Below, piece after piece: positions 1 through 5,248 of a stretch of 7,496 nucleotides of DNA. The notes under the pieces were generated by a model. It had not been told where the DNA came from. It saw only the letters and a list, made by a program, of their open reading frames with translations, and ran no database searches. The DNA is taken from assembly GCA_023248365.1 (NCBI GenBank), contig JAHFER010000075.1:1-7496 (forward strand). Reading direction: 5' to 3'. Position 1 is the stretch's first letter; every line of letters starts with the position of its first letter. The translations under genes were made by a program, and so were the position numbers. Source of the DNA: Nitrospirota bacterium (GTDB taxonomy: Bacteria; Nitrospirota; 9FT-COMBO-42-15; HDB-SIOI813).

Positions 1-469
1 CCTGACAATGGCGTTGCTTAGATCTGTTGGTGACAGAGGGGTTATAATATCCTATGATGTTCGTGAAGACTTTATTAGCCGGGCCTCAGAGAATATCAGA
101 CTTTTTATGGGGGATAGAGACAACCATATTATAAGGCATCAGGATATTTATGAGGGTATTGGTGATGAGGGTATAGACAGGGTCATCTTAGACCTCCCTG
201 AACCGTGGAGAGTTGTAGAGTCTGCGGCAAACACATTGAGACAGGGGGGCATATATCTGTGCTACCTGCCCACAACCATACAGGTCTCAAGAGTTGTAGA
301 CGCGTTAAAGAAGAATGGCAATTTTATTCAAATAGAAACATCAGAGACGCTTTTTAGAACCTGGCATATAGAGGAAAACAGCGTAAGGCCTGACCACCGT
401 ATGGTTGCTCATACAGGATTTCTTACAGTTGCCAGGAAGGTGGAATGTATGGAAAGGCAGAAGGCGTAA
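1..469 (+). CDS. trmI: tRNA (adenine-58-N1)-methyltransferase, 3' part (5' end outside window)
   Basis: This is the C-terminal part of a class I SAM-dependent methyltransferase that makes m1A58 in the T-loop of tRNA. The reading frame is open from base 2, so the true start lies upstream; about 155 residues are visible of a family usually around 250-280. The visible part opens with LTMALLRSVG, the helix after the glycine-rich SAM loop, followed by IISYD, the strand whose acidic end binds the SAM ribose. The diagnostic motif DLPEPW (about 191-208) carries the Asp expected to contact the target adenine and is characteristic of the TrmI/Trm61 family. The domain ends normally at TGFLTVARK. The last residues (QKA) and the TAA stop are written by a heptamer repeat array that continues into the spacer. 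The ATG at position 8 is internal, not the start. Family assignment is confident. Confidence 0.9.
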   Translation, partial: LTMALLRSVGDRGVIISYDVREDFISRASENIRLFMGDRDNHIIRHQDIYEGIGDEGIDRVILDLPEPWRVVESAANTLRQGGIYLCYLPTTIQVSRVVDALKKNGNFIQIETSETLFRTWHIEENSVRPDHRMVAHTGFLTVARKVECMERQKA

Positions 470-518
470 GGCGTAAGGCACAATCCCTGAGCCCTAAGCC
501 ATGTGGCATAAGCCATAA
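456..518. repeat. Nine-unit heptamer tandem repeat array
   Basis: Read in steps of seven from 456, the sequence is GGCAGAA, GGCGTAA, GGCGTAA, GGCACAA, TCCCTGA, GCCCTAA, GCCATGT, GGCATAA, GCCATAA, with no insertion or deletion between units. The consensus is roughly G(G/C)C(A/G)TAA. Units 2 and 3 are identical; units 5 and 7 are the most worn. The array begins inside the last codons of trmI, and its second unit supplies the TAA stop. Seven is not a multiple of three, so such an array puts a TAA in every frame. It resembles the heptameric short tandem repeats known from cyanobacteria and seen in other bacterial genomes; kinship to those is not implied. Confidence 0.75.
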
Positions 519-525
519 GGAAAGA

Positions 526-566
526 AAATTCCCCACCCTTTAGTAAAGGGGGGCTTGGGGGGATTT
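526..566. repeat. Interrupted C-rich/G-rich palindrome, dispersed-repeat-like
   Basis: A left arm AAATTCCCC-A-CCCTTTA (526-542) is mirrored by TAAAGGG (544-550) and then, after extra G residues and CTT, by GGGGATTT (559-566). The inner seven bases pair perfectly and the outer CCCC/GGGG arm pairs again, so a stable interrupted hairpin is possible. It ends 17 bp before the ATG of the downstream HTH-MBL gene and so probably lies in its leader. There is no T-tract after it, so it is not a typical intrinsic terminator. From general experience this looks like one copy of a short palindromic repeat scattered between genes; only a genome-wide count can show that. Confidence 0.55.
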
Positions 567-583
567 GAAAACTGGATTTTCAG

Positions 584-1462
584 ATGAATAAGGAACCATT
601 AGAAGACGAGTTGGGAGATATAGTAAAGAAGGCAAGGACAGGTCTTGGGCTTACACTGCGTCAATTTTCAGACAGGACTGATATTGCAGTTAACTTATTA
701 GAAGAAACAGAGGCATACACATATAAACCGTCGGATGCAGAACTTAATATAATCTCACGGGAACTTGTTCTATCTCCTCCTAAATTAAATGATATTGCAA
801 AAGGAAAATGGTATCCTGAGGAATATTACCCATCTCCAACATCTCCCAATGATGAGTTAAGCAATGTTATAATGATTAAAGGGAATATAGGTTCGTACAA
901 AGTAAATGGTTATATTTTGATAGATAAGAAAAATGGGGTTGCCGTTGCCTTTGATACGGGGAATGATTGTAGAAAGGTGCTGGAGAGTTTAAAAGATAAG
1001 GGATTGAAATTAATATATATATTTTTGACGCATGGACATTTTGATCATACGGGCGGGTTAATGGAGATTTGCAGGTCTACAGGTGCATCTATAGGATTGC
1101 CTGAAAGAGAACCGGATATAGAAATAGATAAAGATATAAGTAAAGGTGTATTTTTTGTGAGAGATGGATCAATATACAAGGCAGGTTTACTTGAGGTAAT
1201 GGCTATAGCCACACCAGGACATACTCAGGGAAGTACCTGTTATGTTACGCAAAGTTACTGTTTCTCAGGAGATACGCTGTTCGCAGGTTCAGTAGGAAAG
1301 GCTTATAGTACAGCAGGATATAAAACCTTACTTAACTCTGTAAGGACAAAGATTTTATCTCTGAATAAAACTGTGCGTATTTTCCCCGGACATGGGCCAG
1401 CTACCACCGTCAGCGAAGAGTTAATGCACAACCCATTTTTCCCAACCGAGGTATTTTCATGA
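584..1462 (+). CDS. XRE-type HTH domain fused to glyoxalase-II-like MBL-fold hydrolase
   Basis: A 292-residue protein with two parts. Residues about 9-65 resemble an XRE/Cro helix-turn-helix (ARTGLGLTLRQFSDRTDI, then LLEETEAY). Residues about 95-285 form a metallo-beta-lactamase domain of the glyoxalase II type. The full metal set is present: H150, H152, D154 and H155 in THGHFDH, H213 in TPGHTQGS, D230 in FSGDTLF and H270 in FPGHG. The catalytic part is therefore probably an active dinuclear hydrolase, perhaps acting on a thioester such as S-lactoylglutathione, but the substrate cannot be read from the sequence. An in-frame TGA at 566-568 leaves ATG 584 as the natural start; the ribosome site is weak (GGA at 574-576). 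The stop overlaps the ribA start (ATGA), implying translational coupling. The HTH may bind DNA or merely be a scaffold. The hydrolase call is firm, the regulatory role uncertain. Confidence 0.85.
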   Translation: MNKEPLEDELGDIVKKARTGLGLTLRQFSDRTDIAVNLLEETEAYTYKPSDAELNIISRELVLSPPKLNDIAKGKWYPEEYYPSPTSPNDELSNVIMIKGNIGSYKVNGYILIDKKNGVAVAFDTGNDCRKVLESLKDKGLKLIYIFLTHGHFDHTGGLMEICRSTGASIGLPEREPDIEIDKDISKGVFFVRDGSIYKAGLLEVMAIATPGHTQGSTCYVTQSYCFSGDTLFAGSVGKAYSTAGYKTLLNSVRTKILSLNKTVRIFPGHGPATTVSEELMHNPFFPTEVFS

Positions 1463-2202
1463 AAGACCCAGTAAAAGGATTAACGAAGAGCGACATAATT
1501 AACCTGCTCTCTGAAAACCGGGAGCATGAATGTGAAGGAATCGGGCGTGACAAGATATGCGGGCGCATAACTGCGGTTGCCGACCTTCCCACAAGGTATG
1601 GACAGTTTCAAACCATCGCCTTCTATAATAATCTCGATAACAAAGACCATGCTGCCCTTGTTCATGGAAATATAATTAATCAGGAGAATGTGATTGTGAG
1701 GTTGCACTCAGAGTGTCTCACAGGAGACGTCTTTGGTTCTCTTAGGTGCGATTGTCATGACCAGCTTATTACTGCCCTGGGTATTATAAGAAAGGAGAAG
1801 GCAGGGGTACTAATATATCTCAGGCAGGAGGGGCGAGGTATAGGATTTAGTAATAAGATTAAGGCATATGCACTGCAGGAAGAGGGGCTTGATACAAAGG
1901 AGGCTAATATAGCGCTTGGTTTCCGTGATGATGAAAGAGAGTACAGTGTTGCAGCACATATTATCAGATCATTGAAGATAAAGTCAGTACGGCTTATGAC
2001 AAACAATCCGCATAAGATAGCCGAACTAGAACAATATGGAGTAAAAATAACAGAGCGAATTCCATTGATTATCCCCCCGAATAAACACAACCGTTTTTAC
2101 CTGGAGACAAAAGAGAAAAAGTTTGGACATATGCTGAATGGTATTTCTGAACATTTTCCTGAGAAGGTTGGCATACCCTTATTAAAAAAGATCACACCAT
2201 AA
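1459..2202 (+). CDS. ribA: GTP cyclohydrolase II (riboflavin synthesis)
   Basis: Converts GTP to 2,5-diamino-6-ribosylamino-4(3H)-pyrimidinone 5'-phosphate, formate and pyrophosphate, the first step of riboflavin synthesis. Aligned by eye to E. coli RibA with a constant offset of 32, the zinc ligands are C86, C97 and C99 (SECLTGD...LRCDC), the substrate-binding motif is RQEGRGIG (122-129), Y137 matches Tyr105, and D158 and R160 match Asp126 and Arg128. LMTNNPHK and the closing YLETKEKKFGHML are also typical. This is a standalone enzyme with no DHBP synthase (RibB) domain in front. It has an extra N-terminal stretch of about 32 residues, including C25 and C34, and a short C-terminal tail. A good Shine-Dalgarno (GAGG, 1448-1451) lies inside the upstream gene seven bases before the ATG, which overlaps that gene's stop by 4 nt. 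Start and function are both well supported. Confidence 0.95.
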   Translation: MKDPVKGLTKSDIINLLSENREHECEGIGRDKICGRITAVADLPTRYGQFQTIAFYNNLDNKDHAALVHGNIINQENVIVRLHSECLTGDVFGSLRCDCHDQLITALGIIRKEKAGVLIYLRQEGRGIGFSNKIKAYALQEEGLDTKEANIALGFRDDEREYSVAAHIIRSLKIKSVRLMTNNPHKIAELEQYGVKITERIPLIIPPNKHNRFYLETKEKKFGHMLNGISEHFPEKVGIPLLKKITP

Positions 2203-2224
2203 CACGTTGCATGAAGTATTATGT

Positions 2225-3223
2225 CTAACTGCATGTAAATGCTTGCAAAGCTTCCTTATATAAAGAGGAAGGATCATCTTTGTATCTTGGCGAAAAATGG
2301 AGAATGACGAGCTTTTTTGCTCCGGCGCTCCTGGCAAGGTCACCGGCCTGTTTTGCTGTAAGGTGATACCGTTCCGAAGCAAGGTCTATATCCTGGTCGA
2401 GGTAGGCTGCCTCACAATACATAACGTCAGAGCCTTGTGCCAGTTGCACTATTTTCCCGGCGTCTTCAGCGCTATAAATGGAATCAACAATATAAGATAT
2501 TTTCTGTCCTTCTGTTATTGTTGCTATACTGTTTTTTAGTACCCCTAACTGGAATACTCTTGCGTGATTTTCAGCAACCTCCTCTGATGGTATAATAAAG
2601 TTTTCATCTTCAGATTTTCCCTGCCATATTGCCTCTTTGAAATCTCTTAGCCAGGGGCCTACGGGAAGCCCTAATGAATCAAGTTTGTCCTTATTTATAT
2701 TGATGTGGAACCTTTCCTTTATGCTAAAACCCAGTGATATTATTTTGTGGTCTAAATGGCAGGTTGAGATTGTAAACATATCTTCTTCCAACAGAGTGCC
2801 TGAAAATGGGAGAGGAGATAACTCACGGCGTTTAAAGCCATCATTCGCATAAAACTCAGCCCTTTTTATCTTATCAGGATAAACTTCAGAAACATGAAGT
2901 ATGAATTGATACCCATCCACGAGATTCCATGTGTACCCCTTTAACTTACCTTCAACATTATCAATAATCCCTGCGGGGCCGTAAATCCTTAGTCCTCTTT
3001 CACGCCTTAGAAGCAGTCTTAAAAGATGGTCGAATCCTGCAAAGTGATCCATATGGGTATGAGAGATAAAGACATCAGAAACTTTGAGTAGTTTTGATGG
3101 TTCGAGAGATGAGTTATCGCCAAGGTCAAAAAGTATGGCCCTCTTTTCCCATTTTATTTCAATGTAAAGTCCGGGATCATTAAATGGGCCGTTGATTAAG
3201 TAGGAGTGTATAAGTGGTTTCAT
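2225..3223 (-). CDS. RNase Z-like MBL-fold metallohydrolase
   Basis: A 332-residue MBL-fold protein that most resembles the RNase Z (ElaC) family, which cuts 3' trailers from tRNA precursors. HTHMDH (55-60) is the metal motif. H159 in HKIISLGFSI, D247 in YIVDS, H287 in RYHLTAKQAG and H309 in LHFSPRY match further conserved RNase Z positions, and IYGPAG (80-85) is also typical. It departs from canonical RNase Z at the N-terminus: the opening GTG motif is missing, and the usual GEGTQ stretch reads FDLGDNSSL. It may therefore be a divergent tRNA processor or a related hydrolase or phosphodiesterase, so I give no gene symbol. The ATG at 3221-3223 has only a weak ribosome site (GAGAATAAG), which touches the arm of an inverted repeat upstream. 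The stop faces the ribA stop across 22 bp. Confidence 0.8.
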   Translation of the reverse strand: MKPLIHSYLINGPFNDPGLYIEIKWEKRAILFDLGDNSSLEPSKLLKVSDVFISHTHMDHFAGFDHLLRLLLRRERGLRIYGPAGIIDNVEGKLKGYTWNLVDGYQFILHVSEVYPDKIKRAEFYANDGFKRRELSPLPFSGTLLEEDMFTISTCHLDHKIISLGFSIKERFHININKDKLDSLGLPVGPWLRDFKEAIWQGKSEDENFIIPSEEVAENHARVFQLGVLKNSIATITEGQKISYIVDSIYSAEDAGKIVQLAQGSDVMYCEAAYLDQDIDLASERYHLTAKQAGDLARSAGAKKLVILHFSPRYKDDPSSLYKEALQAFTCS

Positions 3224-3238
3224 GTGAAAATCTTATTC

Positions 3239-3319
3239 TCACACAAAGGCACGAAGGACACAAAGGGGAAAGGCTTTATAAATTTTATATTTCTTTGTGT
3301 TCTTTGTGTCTTTGTGTGA
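3239..3319. repeat. Inverted repeat with 27-nt arms and 27-nt loop
   Basis: The arm at 3239-3265 (begins TCACACAAAGGCACG) is the reverse complement of 3293-3319 (CTTTGTGTTCTTTGTG..., ending GTGTGA) at 24 of 27 positions. All three mismatches are G opposite T on the plus strand, so a plus-strand RNA could pair along the whole arm using G-U wobbles, while the minus-strand RNA would have three A-C mismatches. Each arm is built from near-repeats of CTTTGTGT with a 9-8 base period. The element lies between two leftward genes and ends 15 bp before the start codon of the RNase Z-like gene. There is no T-tract, so it is more likely a dispersed palindromic element than a terminator. Confidence 0.8.
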
Positions 3320-3362
3320 ATATTTAATCCAAAAATTAAATCCTAAAATTTGACTCCTATTT

Positions 3363-3719
3363 TTATATATCAGGAGCCATATTTTCTCCGGCAGGAATTT
3401 CTCCATGTGCTGCTTCTTCTACAGCCGTTTCTAACTCCTCTTCAAAGTCCTCGCCAAGCTCGTCTCCAAATTCCTTACCCATTTTCTTCATTACTTTTGC
3501 CATACTTGAAGGGTCATTTTCATCAAGATCTCCCCATTTAGAAGGGTCAGCCATTGATTCAAGTCTTGCCTCTTCAGATTTTGGTGAGGCAAACCTTGAC
3601 AGCAGTCTTGTAAGATTGCTACCGTCGCAAAGGCTGCATAACGGTTGAATAGAACGATCCAGTATCAGCAGTGTAATCCTTTTTTTGCAGTCATTACACC
3701 TGTATTCGTATATAGGCAT
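3363..3719 (-). CDS. FmdB-family zinc-ribbon protein with acidic tail
   Basis: A 118-residue protein starting MPIYEYRCNDC, the signature of the FmdB-type zinc-ribbon family. Two CxxC pairs, C8/C11 and C28/C31, should hold one zinc in the first 40 residues. The remainder is hydrophilic: residues 50-80 contain DPSKWGDLDENDP, and residues 85-103 are very rich in Glu and Asp. Family members are named for a proposed regulator of formamidase/amidase genes, but their general role is unknown and many sit in unrelated contexts, so the name should not be read as a function. The ribosome site is the strongest in the window (AGGAGG at 3725-3730, five bases before the ATG). Together with the 107-bp spacer behind bioD, this suggests independent translation and perhaps its own promoter. 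Confidence 0.88.
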   Translation of the reverse strand: MPIYEYRCNDCKKRITLLILDRSIQPLCSLCDGSNLTRLLSRFASPKSEEARLESMADPSKWGDLDENDPSSMAKVMKKMGKEFGDELGEDFEEELETAVEEAAHGEIPAGENMAPDI

Positions 3720-3743
3720 TGTTACCTCCTTATGTCTCTACCA

Positions 3744-3763
3744 CCCCGTATTGGTGTACGGGG
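3744..3763. other. GC-rich hairpin in the leader of the FmdB-family gene
   Basis: CCCCGTA (3744-3750) and TACGGGG (3757-3763) are perfect reverse complements around a six-base loop, TTGGTG. In the leftward transcript the stem lies after the bioD stop and about 14 bases before the AGGAGG of the FmdB-family gene. No T-run follows on either strand, so it does not meet the usual form of an intrinsic terminator. It could protect the 3' end of the processed biotin mRNA or affect translation of the next gene. Confidence 0.4.
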
Positions 3764-3826
3764 GAAACTACAGTGGGAATGCACAATAAATTCAGGCAAC
3801 TGTATTTTAATAGAAAATGCATATTG

Positions 3827-4522
3827 TTACAAGAGTGGATTAAGAAGAACATCAGCAAGTTTTTCAAACGAGTTATGATTGACCGGGTTTTTCATTGAAA
3901 TACAGGGAATTATTCCAATCACAGGTATGCCTGAAAGTTTCTCTAATATTGCTGGGCATCTCTTTTCTGCAAGCGTGTTCCTCCCCTTTTTCATGTAATT
4001 TATTACTATCCCGGTAATGGGTATTTTTTTCATTTTCATATAATTAATTGTAAGCAGTGTGTGGTTGATGGTGCCAAGGTCAGGCCTTGTTATAATAATC
4101 GCAGGGAGGCATAGTTTTTTTATAAGGTCTGCGACATAGATGCCTTTTTTTATTGGAACCATAACACCTCCTATCCCTTCGACCAGCATGAATTCATGTC
4201 GTTTAGATAGTGCCTTAAATGATTTTATTATCTTTCCAATATCTATGACTGTGTTTGTTTCTTCAGCAGCTACATAGGGTGCAACCGGCTCTTTGAAGAT
4301 GTATGGGGTAATTAGTTCAGCCGGGTCATCAACAGCGGCTGCTTTAATAAGTTGAATGGAGTCTTCAGGGATTAGCCTCGAGTTTTTTGTTTTGCAGCCT
4401 GTATGAACAGGTTTCATAACGCCTGCATTGATTCCACGTTTTCTAAGCGCTGCGGCAAGTCCGGCTGTCACTAATGTCTTGCCGACGCCTGTGTCAGTCC
4501 CCGTGATAAAGATACCATTCAT
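3827..4522 (-). CDS. bioD: ATP-dependent dethiobiotin synthetase
   Basis: Forms the ureido ring of dethiobiotin from 7,8-diaminopelargonate, CO2 and ATP, the penultimate step of biotin synthesis. The 231 residues match the family's usual length. The P-loop is GTDTGVGKT (8-16) with K15 and T16; K37 in MKPVHTG binds substrate and phosphate; D54 and E115 (VEGIGG) match the metal-binding acids of E. coli BioD; GIVIN (171-175) carries the Asn of the nucleotide-base site. The usual EGAGG reads EGIGG, a mild change. The ATG follows the TAA of the upstream SDR gene with no gap (TAAATG) and has no clear ribosome site of its own, so translation is probably coupled to the SDR gene. Cytosolic, and a very secure assignment. 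Confidence 0.96.
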   Translation of the reverse strand: MNGIFITGTDTGVGKTLVTAGLAAALRKRGINAGVMKPVHTGCKTKNSRLIPEDSIQLIKAAAVDDPAELITPYIFKEPVAPYVAAEETNTVIDIGKIIKSFKALSKRHEFMLVEGIGGVMVPIKKGIYVADLIKKLCLPAIIITRPDLGTINHTLLTINYMKMKKIPITGIVINYMKKGRNTLAEKRCPAILEKLSGIPVIGIIPCISMKNPVNHNSFEKLADVLLNPLL

Positions 4523-5248
4523 TTACAGTATTCTGCTGTCCAGATTAAACACCTGTCCTGATACATTTTTCATCAGGGAGAGGTTATATATAAACTCAGC
4601 GACTTCTACTATGTTTTGCTCCCGGTTTAATATATTTGAGGAGATGATTTTTTTCTTTATTTGCTCAGATAAATTTCCTGTCATGTCTGTGTTCATGTAT
4701 CCTGGTATTACTGCGTTTACCTGTATATTGTATTTGCCCAATTCCAAAGCCGCTGATTTTGTCAGGCCAATCAGCGCGGATTTAGATGCTGAATATGCCG
4801 ACTGTCCTGCTCTTCCTTTTACACCGCTGTATGATGAGATATTGATGATATGGCCATGCCCCTTATTTACCATTACATTTGCCGCTGCCCTTATTGTATT
4901 GAATGAACCGGTAAGGTTTGTTCTAAGTACATCCTCCCATTCTTTTGTCTCGACCATCGGAAGGAGATTGTCGTCTGTTTTACCTGCGTTATTTATTAAA
5001 ATATCTATCATCCCCCACTTCTTCACTATTACTTCAACCATGGAATTTACATCTTCTGCACATCCTGCGTCAGCATAACAGGGTAGAGCCTCTCCGCCAT
5101 TATTTCTGATTTCTTCTGTAACTTGCAGGGCTGCCTCTTTATTGTTCAGATAATTTATAACCACTCTGCATCCTGCACCGGAAAAGTGCAGTGCAAGCGC
5201 ACGGCCAAGACCGCGGGAAGCGCCTGTTATAAGAACTACCTTCTTCAT
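4523..5248 (-). CDS. FabG-like short-chain dehydrogenase/reductase in the biotin operon
   Basis: A 241-residue classical SDR close to 3-oxoacyl-ACP reductase (FabG). The cofactor motif is TGASRGLG (8-15), with R12 in the position FabG uses for NADPH; NNAG is at 86-89; the catalytic set is N111, S139, Y152 and K156 (YSASK); PGYMNTDMT (182-190) matches the FabG substrate loop. The C-terminus differs: the usual VNGGM reads FNLDSRIL. It overlaps bioF by 4 nt (ATGA) and abuts bioD, so it is almost certainly co-expressed with biotin synthesis. BioW-dependent biotin synthesis has no fixed need for a ketoreductase. It may help make pimelate through fatty-acid-type elongation, as FabG-like genes are reported in some biotin clusters, but this is an inference. 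SDR function is certain, its substrate unknown. Confidence 0.9.
   Translation of the reverse strand: MKKVVLITGASRGLGRALALHFSGAGCRVVINYLNNKEAALQVTEEIRNNGGEALPCYADAGCAEDVNSMVEVIVKKWGMIDILINNAGKTDDNLLPMVETKEWEDVLRTNLTGSFNTIRAAANVMVNKGHGHIINISSYSGVKGRAGQSAYSASKSALIGLTKSAALELGKYNIQVNAVIPGYMNTDMTGNLSEQIKKKIISSNILNREQNIVEVAEFIYNLSLMKNVSGQVFNLDSRIL

Noticed and set aside
470..583. Riboswitch or CRISPR-like repeat in the spacer before the HTH-MBL gene
   Set aside because: The repeats are 7 bp and contiguous with no spacers, and no FMN or other riboswitch core is recognisable.
1755..2090. 111-codon minus-strand frame opposite ribA
   Set aside because: ribA is certain on the plus strand, and the antisense product is Ser/Ile-rich with no motif.
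2251..2271. Hairpin CTTCCT/AGGAAG near the convergent gene ends, considered as a terminator for ribA
   Set aside because: Only a 6-bp stem with a 9-base loop, no T-run on either side, and it lies inside the coding end of the RNase Z-like gene.
3744..3763. Intrinsic terminator after bioD
   Set aside because: The stem is good, but no T-tract follows on the leftward transcript (the bases after it are T-poor), so it is listed only as a hairpin.
4428..5078. 216-codon open frame on the plus strand
   Set aside because: It lies antisense to bioD and the SDR gene, both with clear catalytic motifs; its translation is rich in Ser, Phe and Pro with no recognisable domain, as expected of a shadow frame.
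4523..5248. Identification of the SDR as BioU, the alternative KAPA-to-DAPA enzyme
   Set aside because: The protein has the full classical SDR catalytic set and FabG length; BioU is a longer, different dehydrogenase-like protein that uses its own lysine as amino donor.
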